Of a stretch of 64,000 bases of DNA, positions 20,942 through 33,765 are shown in pieces. Numbering within the stretch: the stretch's first letter is position 1; every line of letters starts with the position of its first letter. The position numbers and the translations under genes are program-made. This stretch comes from Allium sativum (Eukaryota > Streptophyta > Magnoliopsida > Asparagales > Amaryllidaceae): the NCBI GenBank assembly GCA_030737875.1, contig CM060921.1, positions 399,196,192 through 399,260,191 on the forward strand, given 5' to 3'. The notes below the pieces were generated by a model. It saw only the letters and a list, made by a program, of their open reading frames with translations. It was not told the DNA's origin and searched no databases.

Positions 20942-23900
20942 TGTAACACCCCACCTCCGCCAGGGTGGCTCTTGCAAGCACTCTGACTTTGGAGGGGCGT
21001 TTGAATCGGGTAAACATGCATAATGATATATCAAGGCAGAACAAGAACATATGTATATATGTAAACAGAGTAAATAACATAGATAAAACAGCGGAAGATT
21101 TCAAACCATTTCAAAACAAGTCTGGTACAACATAATGTCAACTTTCCAAATAAACAAGTCTAGATAAAACAACATCAACTGAAAAAAACTGAAATACATA
21201 AGTACTATCCCCAAAATAAGTGATAACCATAGCTAGCTTCATGTCAAGACCGTACATGAGCTAAAATCCCACAAGCAAGCGATCAGAAATCCAAGCTAAG
21301 CTCCAATATTCCCACCCTGAGAACCTGGGGGGGGGGGGAACGGAAGAAAAGAGGCAAAAGAAAAACAGGTCAGTCAAAAAGACTGAGTAAGCCCTACTAC
21401 AATCAGTGTAAACTGATAAAGTTAACTGGCATGATGAAAACTGAGATGATCATAAGGATAACTACATACTGGCATGATAGATAAAAGGTGTCATCGCATA
21501 ATCAGGTTTAAGGTTTTGCACCACAGGTGTACTAGCAAACTAAAATGACTTGAATAAACATGTATTGATCCCTTGGCCCAAGCATTGGCCCAATAACATG
21601 AAGTGACCCTAATACGAGGTCCAATAACATGAAGTGACCCTAATACGAGGTCCAATAACATGAAGTGACCCTAATACGAGGTCCAATAACATGAAGTGAC
21701 CCTAATACGAGGTCCAATAACATGAAGTGACCCTAATACGAGGTCCAATAACATGAAGTGACCCTAATACGAGGTCCAATAACATGAAGTGACCCTAATA
21801 CGAGGTCTAACCAAACGGTCTAGTCGATCGACTCCCTATAAGCCTAACTCGTCACGTGTTGGTGTCAATACGGCCCAAACATAATTGTAGTCAGACTGTG
21901 CAGGGTCTCCCGTCGGGTGTATCAAGCCCTAGGGTGTCAACCCCTGGACACCATAAACATAAGTGCACAGTCTCGATCTACTGGTACCCGTGCATGTTTT
22001 CCCCGGCTTCAGACTATGTGCACGACCATAGTCCGCCCGGAACTACACCGGCGTACCACTCTGCCGTCGTTTTTGGTAACTTACCTCAAGTCCAGTAATC
22101 GTGCCCCCACCCTAGCCTAGTCCCTAGGGTCTTAATGATACAAACTTGGGATTACTTCTGGAGTGGACCCCCATTGCTAGGATTTTCTAGTGGGTTAAGT
22201 ACGGTTTAACCCTCTTGCTAATCATGGATTAACTTGGTTAAGTGTAACGATGAGTTCACGACTTAACCCTGATTAATCTACCAAGCCCAAATTGGTTAAG
22301 TATTAAGTGGACCATGACTTAACCCTAATCATGAGGCATTAATTAATTAACGTTCCTCAACCTCTCACATTAGACTTCGTTGCGGTTACTAGTTAAGCCG
22401 GTCGGTTCCGGGTAGCTTTATACCACAACTTGGTCTAACCTCGGGTTCAAGGTACAACATGACCAACTTCTCACATTGGGTCCTATTGTTTGTAGCAACT
22501 AGTTAAGCCGGTCGGTTCCGGGTAGGTTTACGCTACAAACTCAACCCAACCTCGAGTTGGTCACACTTATATTTTCTAAGTGTAATGTCCATCATGTTTC
22601 CAAAACATGTTACAAGTTTTCAAGAATTTGGGTAGACCTAACTTAATAGGTAAATTCCCAATGGGTAGACCTAACTTAATAGGTAAATTCCCAATCTTAT
22701 GTTTTTATGTCTTTTAAGTTTACCCAACCCCAAACGTAATCCCATCGCTTACATATCGCAATAGCGCATAAAGGATAGAAAGAGGGAACTTGGCATAATC
22801 ATGACATAAAGGTGTTGAAGCCACAAGTTTAACATGGTGGCATATGAAATGTACATATGTTCATATACTTGCATATTACATTTTTAGGCCTCAAAAGCAT
22901 GCATAAAACCAAACTTAGCATATTGGTGATACATGGTGATAAATGACATGTAGAAATGGCCATAAGTTCGCATTTAGCCTCACATGCAAGTTATCATAAG
23001 AGATATGATAACTAACATGTTGCCAAAATGCAACCTTTAGTATAAAGCTTGAAGCTTTAAGCTCATAAACCCAAGATAAGCTTGCATAATATGATAACAT
23101 GAACAAAATGATCAACCCAAACTTGCATAACATAACTTGCATATCATATGACAAACTTGCATATCAAACTTGCATAACATAACATGATAAACTTACATAT
23201 CATAACATGGCAAACTTGCATAACATAACATGATAAACTTGCATATCATAACATATCAAACTTGCATAACATGACATAATAAACTTGCCTATCATAATGA
23301 TCAAACACAACTTGCATCATTCATTAACTTTAGAGTTTAAATATGAAAGTAGAAAAGGGCTTACAATGCTTATGAAGACACAAAAATATATATAGATTGA
23401 GACAAAGCCCTTATGCAATCAAATAAACCCAAAATGCAAGCTCCAATAGAAAAACCCTTGAGTAAAAATGATCAAAACCCTTGCTTTATGATGTAAATAT
23501 GGAAACTTGACTTGAATGCAAGCTAATGACACTCATACAAGCTTGAAAACACTTGTATGCATGGAAAATTTCTCATAGAAGTAACTTAGAAATTTTATGA
23601 AGAGAGTGGAGGCCATGAGAGGAATGATTTTGCCATAGTTTAGTTACTTGAATGAATAATGATGATTTAGGGTTAGGTTAGGGGCTTATTTATAGAGATT
23701 AGGATTAGTTTCAACCTTAGGATTAAACCCTAATTCCAATCTCAGCCCTTAAAACCGAATCTGGCCCCCAAACTCAACACAACTCCAAAATGGTGCACCA
23801 GGCAAAACTGCCCGGCTGAACCAAGTCGACAGCCAAGTCGACAGGGCTGTCGACTTGGGTCCAACCAAGTCGACTCCCAAGTCTACAGGGCTGTCGACTT

Positions 23901-24180
23901 GGGTGCTCTGGCAGGAATTTTCCCGCCTGGCCCAATCTGACCCTAATTTCCAAATTCAAACTTGAATTTGAAATCTGTTTTTACTTTGAATTTTTCTGAA
24001 AACTTCGTTGGGCCTTAATCGGGTCATACGGACTCTGATTTTCGAAAACTCGGACTCTATTTCGCGTATTTTTCCGAGACGAACCCAATGACATAGCCCG
24101 TTTCCCTTGATTCAGATTTATAAATTAAATTCTTCCTCGATTTACGTTATAACAGGTTATTGAAAATACGGGTTGTTACA
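20942..24180 (-). mobile_element. E1 5' LTR (right copy)
   Basis: Same length as the left copy (3239 bp) and colinear with it at an offset of 7413 bp. I saw only scattered single-base differences, for example around 21900-21920, 22358 and 23886. It drives transcription leftwards into gag. It repeats all LTR features: 31 bp repeats at 21592-21808, the stem-loop block at 22361-22696, the TATA box at 23686-23694 and the U3 palindromes at 23834-23901. Confidence 0.95.
21592..21808. repeat. 31 bp tandem repeat, seven copies (right LTR)
   Basis: Second copy of the minisatellite at 14179-14395, again seven units; the last unit ends GGTCT instead of GGTCC. Equal copy number supports a single recent template for both LTRs. 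Confidence 0.95.
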
Positions 24181-24185
24181 GATGT
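24181..24185. repeat. E1 target site duplication, right copy GATGT
   Basis: Exact match to 13524-13528. Removing E1 and one copy joins 13528 to 24186, both AT-rich spacer. Confidence 0.95.
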
Positions 24186-25366
24186 ATTAGTATGAAGTAA
24201 TTGAACATTGATGGATAAAGTACGATTAGTTGTGAGTGAATTAAGTTAATTTCTTTCTGTAAGATCATGTACTCAAGGTTAGTATTATTTTATCTAAACA
24301 ATATTCTACAAAATCATACAAGATAAGAGTTTATAACAAAACATAACGTATCTAATGTCAAGTAATTAGCAGATTATTTAAGTCGAAAGACAATAGGTAT
24401 TATAGTTCATGAGGAGTCTTGTATAAATTTTCTCAAAATTGGTTTGGGAAGAACTATAATTGGATGACATATTTATGTTTTGAACATAAGTTTTATAAAC
24501 TAAAACTAAATCAGTTTTATAAATAAATAAATTCCTAAAGCCTTTATGAATACCTGTTCTATTTGCGCTAAGAAACAATTGTTGTTTCAAGATACACTAA
24601 CTACATTACAAGGAAAATTCTTTGAGAAATTATTGGTAGTTAAATGAAATTGGATGCAATCCGCAGATAGAGCTAATTAAATGAGATGAAATAAAATTAA
24701 CCAATCTAAATGAACACATCGCACTAGAGTGTCTAATACGTATTCTTACACACTAAAGACAAACTATGACTTTCTAATCATTATCGATGATAGATAATCC
24801 ACATTTATTTGTTAAACCATTTCGAGTATCGAGTATAGAATATGGTATGATCCACAAATCCGAAATTGATTCCTAGTACATTATCAAAATATGATTTTGA
24901 AAGCTATACCCAAAGGATATGATCCACTGGATGCAAATGTGTCATTAACGTAAAGACAAATGCAATTGGAGTACAATGAGCCACATTGATAAGAATAATA
25001 TGCCAAATTTTTATTGTTGAAATTAACGTAATAATTTCGCTACTAGAGATGCTCAAGGAGGATCAGATTTGACGCATAATATTGTCACATATAACAACTT
25101 CATGTTTTGGTATGTGCTTGCTGGAACAGGAACTTCTAAATAGTGATTTGGAGTTAACTGTTTACGTGTAATAATTAATGAGTTACGAAGTCAATGAAAG
25201 AGATATATAACCTAGGAATTTTAGGATATAATCCAGGGACAAAGACGAAAGTACCATATAGAAAAGTATCAAAATTGAAAAGTATTTTGCTAGAAATATC
25301 AAATAGTTTGATTATCAATCAAAATTCAGAGGAAATGTATGTTCATAGAAAAGAAAGTCAAGAAGT

Positions 25367-25419
<53 letters not shown>

Positions 25420-27830
25420 GTATATGTGTGTGTGTGTATATATATATATATGTATATATAGACCATAAGAAAACAACATACTATTGATTATTAAAGATGT
25501 ACCTATGCTAAAATCAGTTTTTGTTCTAATACTCATTATTTGATTTTAAATTATAAATGATGGCTTTAATAGTAAGTATAAAATATAATGGGAATGACCC
25601 TAATGATATGTGAGAACTATTATTAATAAAACTTAACATGGAATATGTCAGACTGATTCCTCATACATTGGCATTAGGCGTACATGTTATGTTGTCTATA
25701 ACTTCATGATATGTTTATGTATTTGATCATGAAAAAAAAATTCAAATCCAAACTGATATCACAAAATGATTAATTATTTATAAAAGACAAGAAAATTGTT
25801 TACAAAAACAACAAGCTCCTTATTATGGGTGTTCAGGCTCAAACTTAATAAGTGATATTGTGCATAATATGCCAATAATAAATTCAAGTTAAGAATTTTT
25901 AATTTGAAACTATTCCAACTATTCCAAATGAACGAGTTTAGCTAATTCAATGAAGAAGGCTAAGAACATCGCCTGACAATATATCCAGCAAAAAAGAAGT
26001 GTATTAAATATGAATGCACAAGTTCATCACTGGGTTGATTCCAAATGTTGGTAATCATATAGCATTGTTAGATGATAATAATTTCACGATATAGTTCATA
26101 ATAGATTTTAGTGCCCAATAGATGCCAAGAAGTATGCTCCGAATTGATCCACATGATAAACATTTTATCATAGTTAGAGAGAGTTAATTGACATAGTATA
26201 TAATTTAATGTAATAGCGTACTAGTACACTAAAGGATTGACCCAATTGGTTTTTAGAAAACCAATTGGAGAAGTTGGAACAAGATTCCATAATTAACTCC
26301 CAAATGCAAGTGAGAGATTGGTAGTGCTTAGTGTATGCCCTTGGGGAAATTATGTAATTAATTATATCTAACAGTTGAGCAATCTTTTCAAAGTAAAAGG
26401 TGTTTTCATTCTATAATGTACTTGGCATAATGTGTTATATTAATTAATTAATTAAATTAGAAGTACTTTATAATTAAATGTACTTTAGATAGAGTATCTA
26501 TAAATGGTATGCTTGCGATAGTAATTATAAAATGTTGTAATCATGAATAATCTAACACAATAAGGACAAAATTATCATTTTAATTATTTAAATCAAGATG
26601 TTACAAGGCTAGATTAATACTGATAAATCGGACAAGACGAGAGTACGTAATACTCTCTAAATGTTGGACAATTTATTACTCATGATTACTACAAGCACCC
26701 AAGGGTTGCATACTGATAGTTATTGGATAACTATAGAATGACTCACTTAATAATTTTATGTTAGTAGATATCACTCAGGTCAAGTAGAAAATACCAACAT
26801 AGCTAATTTACACATCTTTCGCGAATTGGAAGTACCAATTATCTTCGATGTGGAAGATCTTCTTTGATTATATTTAGATCGTGACATGACGTCCATTGAA
26901 AGGCTGTAACTAGAGAAAGTGGAGCATTGGAAGTGAAACACTATTTAAAGGGGATTCACCTCCTCCATTATATAGGTTTAGTATCATGATACACTAATAT
27001 CAACGTAAAGTCAAAGTCCATGGCCACAATGCAGCTAATTGTAATTGTTATTATTGAATGAAATACTTTGTGCTTTAACTGCAAAGTTAAATGTGGACGA
27101 TACTAGAATTTTGACCATTACTGAACTCCATAAACTAAATTGATATAGCTTGAGGAAGAGAATAGATGTAAATAATTGTCGCTATCTGGTACTACTTATA
27201 ACAAGTAAAACTGGATTTTACCATAAACATATAAACAATAAGTTCAGCTAAGATGTCACAACACCTATTGTGTGACATATGAGTGTTAATATTTTAATTG
27301 TTGAATATCAATCGCTAACTGAATTTACATGTTTGATCGCACAACGGTAATGATGAATTCTCTAAAAAAAACTCATGATTCAACTAATTTATAAATTTTT
27401 GTAAAATGATTACATTAATTTATGTTTTATAAATAATAATTATTGTTTAATTTATTTGATAATTGAAAGTTAATTGTAATTATTTCAACGCATTTTAAAA
27501 GTTATATTTGCATGCATTGATCTACAATATCGATGTAATTTAAATAAACATAATTACGTGAATTGAATAAGGGAAATTTTATATCACCTAATGGCGCAAT
27601 TTGAGAATATTTTTTGTCTTCTGATGACATGTCATATGAAGAAAGAAAGAAATAAGGGAAAAAATTAGGAAATTTTTAATTGAATAGAAAAGGTTTAGTT
27701 CTTTTAAATAAAACACATTCCCTGATTCATTTTGTTTGTACAGTTCTTTTTTTTTCTTTCTCATTCTTTCTCTCTTCCTAGCTTTTCATGGTAGAAAAAA
27801 AAAGTAAAAAATTTAAAAGACCTGTCAACT
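24186..27830. other. AT-rich spacer interrupted by E1
   Basis: Continuation of the spacer at 10511-13523. No coding region can be supported: frames are short and AT-biased. It holds a TG/TA microsatellite (25367-25460) and a 12 bp inverted repeat CCAATTGGTTTT/AAAACCAATTGG near 26241-26267 with a 3 nt loop. It may be old, unrecognisable transposon sequence. Confidence 0.5.
25367..25460. repeat. TA/TG microsatellite
   Basis: A (TA)n run, then about 20 TG pairs with one CG interruption, then mixed TATG and TA runs. The reading frame through it (poly Cys-Val) is an artefact. Confidence 0.97.
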
Positions 27831-27837
27831 TTTGTAA

Positions 27838-28000
27838 TTACCGAGATTTTTCGAACCTTGGAGATCGATGCACAAGCATGCACCACAGATATAAGTTTGC
27901 AAAACTGGGAAAGTTTGGAGAATTAAAGAAGATAAAGGGTGAATAAAGTGAAGAGAAAGAAGGTTTAGAACGGAAGACGAAGAAGAAGAAGAAACAAAAA
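27838..28000 (-). mobile_element. Gypsy LTR leader fragment, inverted match to 52820-52980
   Basis: On the minus strand this reads AAACCTTCTTTCTCTTC, later ATCTCCAAGGTTCGAAAAAT. The same order appears on the plus strand at 52850-52970 with moderate divergence. In that copy it follows a TATA box, so this is the start of the transcribed part of an LTR. The ends here are not defined. Confidence 0.5.
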
Positions 28001-28601
28001 AATAGATACGAATCTTGTGTGGAATAAATTAACTACAATATAATAGTATTCTTTACATAAAAGAAAAAACTACACATATACATATATACATAAATCAGAG
28101 TACAACATAAATAATCAGTTTGGGCAACTATAATAACATGTCCTCACAATTGTTGATACATACAATAATACAGCAGTAACAAACCGACTTTTTTAAAAAA
28201 AATCCAAATCTATCGAAGCCCTAGTTGGTTTGTCTGGTATCCTGCAGAAAGTCAAAGATATATATTTATCAGAGCTCGTAATCGAAATCTCACAGCGGAA
28301 TGGGATAAAATATAATATAAGGTAAACACTTATCAATATAATACCACTATCTAACAAGTGTCTCTAAGCTATAGAATCTCAACCACCTGTCTAACATGCG
28401 AGTTTGTTATGAGGAGGGGGTCAGAACAAAAGTTCTATTGAATGGACAAATTTTACTTTCAACAAATAACAATATATATATATCGTTCTATCACTGATTC
28501 ATATTTATTAAGTTATTCAAGCCTTATCTCACAATATACTTTGGATTTTTTCCACATAAATCATACGTATCTACTCCCCAGTAAACTAACCTAATAAATA
28601 A

Positions 28602-28604
28602 TAT

Positions 28605-28642
<38 letters not shown>
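28602..28642. repeat. TACA/TA microsatellite
   Basis: ATACATACATACAT followed by about 12 TA pairs. It lies in the decayed Gypsy LTR. Confidence 0.95.
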
Positions 28643-28671
28643 GTAGCTATATGACCAATATATCGAGGTAC

Positions 28672-28840
28672 TCTCCATAGTACCCACTCGAGTGATCCCC
28701 ATCGTCGTACTATGAAAACGTACTGGAACTCCATCTTTATGCTATGAAGGTGCACTAGACTATAATGCGAAAGCGAATAAGCCTCTACGTCGTGCCATAA
28801 GGTCGCTCTAATCTCTGAGTTCGTTCATTGAACTCAGTCA
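28672..28840 (-). other. Stem-loops in decayed Gypsy leader
   Basis: CATAGTAC and GTACTATG (8 bp stem) enclose CACTCGAGTG; further on CTGAGTTC and GAACTCAG form an 8 bp stem with a 7 nt loop. On the minus strand the first contains GATGGGG followed by ACTC and GTGG between CTATG/CATAG arms, the same order as units 3 and 4 at 1329-1449. This may be a relative of that array. Confidence 0.5.
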
Positions 28841-29080
28841 AGTACTTTACACATACCTGTAAAGGCCAACCTCGTAAGTCCTAAAATATAGATATCCAAA
28901 GATAGGGCTATATCTTTCGGTGGCTCTCTACGTCCCCACCTAACCTACCCCTACTAATGAAATACTATTCAAAGGGCTAAATGATCATCGTACCACCCAA
29001 CCTAAACAAACATGTGGTCCCTCATTCAATGATCCAATAGTAAAAGATCATTAGCTTCTTGGCTTAGCTTTAGTCTTTCC

Positions 29081-29695
29081 TGTTAAATTTAGTGATACAA
29101 AATCACAAATTGATTGGAGCAAATTTGCAAAGAATGGAAAGTAAATATTTTTATAATGGGATTGCATTAATTGCATTTAATGAGGTGGTAGAGAAATAAA
29201 TGAAGGGATTAATTTCTTCCATCTATGCTAAAGAAATGGATTGATTTACTTCCTATGTTTGCACATTTGTTGTTATGCTAATTTGCCTCCATTATATTAT
29301 TACCATATGTTGGTAATTTAATTAATGACTCACATAGATTTGCACTGGCTATATATTGAGGGGTAGACTTTAGTGTAAACCCATCCTGGCCTGGAGCCAG
29401 TGATCCCCAATGGTGTCTCTTCTTGTTAAACCTGATTGAGGTTTGGATATCTAAACTCTTATTTTGTAATCTCTTGTAATTCTATCGTGTGGAATAAAAT
29501 CTCTCTCTGTTAGACTAGACGTACACTATGATGATATTGGAACCAGTATAAATATTGCGGCTCTTTGTTTCTCTGTTATAGTTATTTACTATTTGTTGAT
29601 GTACTAGAATAATTGCTATCAGATTAGATTGGTGTTCAATTGGCAAATCAAGATCCTGCTTATTGCGCTTCCGCATATGCACAAAAATCATAACA
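29081..29695 (+). mobile_element. Copia-type solo LTR
   Basis: 615 bp from TGTTAAAT to CATAACA, flanked by a perfect 5 bp duplication TTTCC (29076-29080 and 29696-29700). Inside are a TATA-like CTATATATTGAGG near 29350, then AATAAAATCTCTCTCTG as a polyadenylation-type region, in the order U3-R of a Copia LTR on the plus strand. No internal region remains, so LTR-LTR recombination removed it. It sits inside the decayed Gypsy LTR and is younger than it. Confidence 0.85.
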
Positions 29696-29700
29696 TTTCC

Positions 29701-31610
29701 TGCACACGCTTTGATTGACGATGACAGGTATCCGACGACCTACTATCCTTTGTTGGGTCCTGACCATAAAACCTCTCCCTTGGGGCAGTCGCCGAATCAT
29801 CATAAGATCAACCCAATCAGTCTTTAGGATGCCCACCATAAAAGATACAGCCAAGCCATACTCACTTGATGGAACCATACAGATCATGCCTCCATGGGTA
29901 CAACTTCGTTAGGTCTACCACAGAGGGCCATCTTGGAGTATCCTCACATCCCGTAGAAGTCCCACACTTCCTTCTAGTCTAGTCAAATAATAAACTGGAC
30001 GTGCTCTTCTCTTGTCTTCGGACACCCTTGATGATCTCCCCCGTTGAGCTCTTCATCCCAAATACATATAGACTAGTCCGAGCGCATCTCATCATTACGT
30101 TATCAGACCCTATGTTTAATCTTCAACTACACGCTTGTTTTACTTACCACATTGCTAATTAACTTAAACATTTACTTGTTTATTCTACACTCAGGTTATT
30201 TGTTTATTAGCTTTAGTTGGGCGCTTATTTTCCTGTTTATTATTATATTCATTAAACTTAACTCCACGATTATAAGTTTATTAAAAATAAGCCTACTCAA
30301 CTCTTTTCCATTTAATTATAACCTCATGCTATAATATTACCATAACTATAATTGTGAGTTTGCTTATTAAACTTATTTCTCATTATTTAAGTTCATTTAT
30401 AATAAGCCTCTTACTTTCCATTTCATCTTTTAATTATAAGCGGTATGATATAATCCTACGTATCCTAATGACAAATTTACCTATTGTATTACATTTATGT
30501 CTTATATAATTTATTGTAATAAGTTACATTCCCCGTTCATTACATACCTCATAGGTTTCTTATTCCTTTTTCCCTATATAATACCTTTCACTAATATTAC
30601 CCCTTTTTATTTTCGTCTTTACAATTTGTTCTTTAAGAAATTAGACTTATTCCTAATTGGTTGGTTGTTAAATTTGTACAAAATCTATTTCCATATCTTA
30701 AGGTAATTACGAAAATGGAAACCCATAATTGCAAGGCATTTTTTTCAATTATTTTTAGACTATTAAACGGTGCACAATAAGACAAAATCCTTTATTTCGC
30801 CGTAATACACATCTTTATTTATTTTTAAACTTGCAATTACGTTTTCTCTTTTAAAAACCAAACTATGGAACTATGTCCCCGTTTTCCTAGCCAATCACTT
30901 TAGGCTACTACTAACTTTTTAATTTAATTGATATACATTAATTCACGTCTTTAACTTATTTTTTCCCTTTTGTTTTGCATAATTACAACAAAACTGGAGA
31001 CAATTGGGTTTATATCCCTTTTTCTTTCAATCCTTACAATTTTCTGCTTTATTTCCATTTTAAGTGTGAAAAGTGATTTTTTACAAATAACATGAAAATT
31101 CTCAAACTTATCATTTTTGCTACAAATTTGCTGTATAAAACCTTGTTTATGTCATATCAATCTTTGTCGCAGTTATTTAGTAAATCTTACTAAGTTTGCC
31201 TACTTTCAAATTTCTTTTTCATTACGATTCTGGTATAATACATTCATTTAACCCAAAATCATCCACTTTTCGCCTTTTTATTTCAATTCCCATAAATTTG
31301 GGCAGAATCACAATTAACCTAATTTGCACTTAACCACAATTCAAACACTTTGCACGTAACCACAATTCAAATAAATTTGCAGCTAATCACAATTTGATTA
31401 TTTTGTGCACAACCATAGTTTTATTTATTTTGCGCACAACCAAAATTTTATTTATTTTGTGCATAACCACAATTTTTTCTGCGCGTAACTAAAATTTAAA
31501 ATAAACCGCATATTCTAACGCAGAAGAGAAGAAAAGAAGAAGAAAAAGAACATATAGTAAATTCCAACCAGAATCGAATGATACAATATACCATTATCGA
31601 AAAATATAAT
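29701..31610. other. AT-rich remainder of decayed LTR, no gene
   Basis: 29701-30100 is of mixed composition and 30100-31610 is very AT-rich. The short frames found here have no domain. At 31310-31500 about six degenerate units of 25-30 bp carry AACCACAATTxAAAT and a TTTGCxCxTAACC linker, a weak tandem repeat. Otherwise nothing recognisable. Confidence 0.5.
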
Positions 31611-31849
31611 TTAAACCCACTCACCTGAGATTTGCGTTCTAATATTTTGAATTTGATTTAGATCTGCTCTGTTTTCTTTTTGTTTTGGGTTTATAGATCA
31701 GTTTTGACTGAGGATCTGGGTATTTATAGCTTAAATCTACAAACTTCACCTTTAAATCTTGAATCAAAAAATCCTAAAACTGATATATATTTTTATTTCT
31801 GAAGAATTTGGAGGAGAAAGGAAATGGAAGAGCTATGGCGCACTCTCAA

Positions 31850-32256
31850 AAAAATATGAGTTGAAGGCTAGGCCCTGTATGTTTATTTATAGTTTCCCAG
31901 AAGAACGTTGCTCATTTGATTTAAACAAATAAAATCTGAACCCTTCAGACAAAATATGAGTTGGAGCTTCTGTGTTTATTCTTGCTGTTGCCAGACTTTA
32001 CGTCTTGTCATTGGAAGTTCTAGTTGCTAAGTGGTTTGGTGCTTTGGTTGTGGAGATTCAGGGGCTTCTTCTAGAGCTGTGATGATGTATGGTGCTATGA
32101 ATGTTGACGCCGGTTACTGTTTTGGAGATGCTTTCTACGAATGATGCCTTAGGCTTGGATTTTCTGATGTTTGCCTTGCTCAATTTGTTATATTTGTTGG
32201 GCTGTTTTGCATTGTGTTGTTTTTCTGGTTTGAGTTGACATTGTTTCTTTCATATA
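31850..32256. other. Unassigned sequence left of the LINE end
   Basis: On the plus strand it is G/T-rich with many stops and ends in a T run shared with the LINE tail at 32257-32263. It could be the 3' end of another LINE on the plus strand, but I find no diagnostic motif. Confidence 0.3.
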
Positions 32257-32648
32257 TTTTTTTGCAAGACAAGTGGGGTTGAAGTGGACACCTACCACGT
32301 TTATTTAAAGGGAAAAGGAAACATACAGAAAACACAATGCAGCAACATTATGCAACACACTAGAGATACAACATCACACAAACATGAAGAAAAAACAAAT
32401 TACAACAAACGGTTGGGCCAAAAAACTGAAAAGGACGCATCAAACTTATACAGTGAAGAAGATAAGTCTCTCCTAATTAGGAGTTTCAATTGTCCCCGCA
32501 ATACATTTACTGCATTCCTTTTCAGCTTAAAGACTCTCAAGTTACATTCTTCCCAAATCATTCTCACAACCTTTCTCATGCAAAGAATGAAGAGAATGCG
32601 GTCTTCCTTTCTCCATCTAGTTGACGTGAGAATGCAGTGCCATTGTGC

Positions 32649-33765
32649 CTAAGTAGTTTCCGGATGTAAATCAATGCCAAAAAAGTCGAACAAATTTTTC
32701 CATAGTGCTAATGATGCAGCACATTTAAAATATAAGTGACCAAGATTCTCTTCCGCATTATCACATAGCACGCAAGTTCCATTCACAGTCATGCCTATCG
32801 CATTTAGCTTATGTTTTGTTAAAAGAGCATTATTGATAACTTTCCATAGCATGTAGTTATCTTTCCGTATTGCGGCCGCACTCCACACGATCTTTGCCCA
32901 AGGACACGTCGGCAATGAATCATAATTAATAAGCATTAAGTACACCTTCTTAACACTGTGTGGTGCGCCATTCCATGAAATCCTACCGTCAGTCGAGTAT
33001 GCAACATCTTTAATCAGCTCATCACATATAGAACGAGCTTGAAAGTCAGAAGTAAAAGGCAGCACCACTTTACCAGTTGCCAAGAAATTTGTAACCTTTG
33101 CATTTCTATTTATTCCTGACTGCATCATAAAGCTATACCCCAAAGTTTTAGAGAGTACCACTCCTTTAGATATCCAAGGCTCGTCCCAAAAAGATACTAG
33201 GCAATGTAGTGAAATATTGTATGGTATCTCTTGATGATAAAATACATCGCCAAATCCAACTACAAGTCGAGGGGATCTCCATCGTCCAAAATTTCTCATT
33301 TTTCACATTATATCGCCAACACCATGTTACCCATAAACTTTCAGTGCATGTAATAAAACTATTAAAATGAGAACTCACCACAGCAATGTTCCAATACCAT
33401 AGTGAAAGCAAGCCTAGCCCACCCTTAGTTCTAGGCAACTGCATCTTGATGAAAGCGTGTGGAATCGGTTTTCTCCCATGAACACTGTCAGTCCATAGAA
33501 AACGAAGAAGTGCCGATGTTATCATAGCAATAAGCCTCTGCAGAAGATCAAATGCTCTCTGCCAGTACACAGACATGGAAAACCCGATGCTTTTAACAAG
33601 AATTAGATGCCCCGCTTGCGTTAGAAATCGATTTGCCCAGTTTGAAAGAACCAATAATTCTATTATAAAGCGGCAAGCAATTAACTTTAGTAATTCTCGA
33701 CGTGCATAAAGGTAGTCCAAGATAGGAGGATCCTTTTTCAAGAATTTGCATGCCCAGAAGATCAC
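32649..33765 (-). pseudogene. LINE ORF2 C-terminal part with zinc-binding region
   Basis: Two overlapping frames (33765-33166 and 33299-32649) carry one protein broken by a frameshift around 33200-33300. The first holds LTQAGHLILVKSIGFSMSVY and RTKGGLGLLSLWYWN, the usual RT-connection region. The second holds DGRISWNGAPHSVKKVY and CVLCDNAEENLGHLYFKC, the CCHC zinc-binding region found at the end of plant LINE RT proteins. It ends at a TAG-type stop near 32649; an out-of-frame MIWEECNLRVFK-like tail follows to about 32520. Confidence 0.85.

Larger units (their letters stand above)
13529..24180 (-). mobile_element. E1: Gypsy retrotransposon, LTR to LTR
   Basis: Complete element of 10652 bp on the minus strand. 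LTRs at 13529-16767 and 20942-24180 are each 3239 bp, start TGTAACA and end TGTTACA, and are flanked by a perfect 5 bp target duplication GATGT (13524-13528 and 24181-24185). The primer site lies next to the right LTR and the polypurine tract next to the left LTR, which fixes the orientation. The internal order read leftwards is gag, protease, RT, integrase, as in Gypsy. The gag style and Met-tRNA primer suit the Tekay/Del type of chromovirus, but I cannot place it firmly. RNase H is deleted and pol is broken, yet the LTRs differ only at scattered bases. Confidence 0.96.
28242..31624 (-). other. Predicted leader intron, minus strand
   Basis: Donor CAG|GTGAGTGGG (intron starts at 31624) lies about 95 nt after the TATA box. 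A possible acceptor is CTTTCTGCAG|G ending at 28242; an alternative is TTAGACAG|G near 28388. The intron would now include the nested solo LTR. The donor is the strongest of all those in the window. Inferred from sequence only. Confidence 0.4.
28050..32000 (-). mobile_element. Decayed minus-strand Gypsy LTR, split by a solo LTR
   Basis: It has the layout of E1/E2 LTRs without their sequence. There is a minus-strand TATA box TATAAATA at 31721-31728, a perfect donor CAG|GTGAGT at 31627-31619, an acceptor TTTCTGCAG|G at 28242, and stem-loops between them. The stem-loops include CTGAGTTC/GAACTCAG and CATAGTAC/GTACTATG near 28675-28835. No gag or pol is seen. A Copia-type solo LTR interrupts it at 29081-29695. 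Neither outer end is clear, and a second LTR-like promoter near 31885 (CTATAAATAA on minus) suggests more than one copy is merged here. Confidence 0.5.

Noticed and set aside
25194..25487. 97-residue frame with Cys-Val run
   Set aside because: Half of it is the TG/TA microsatellite.
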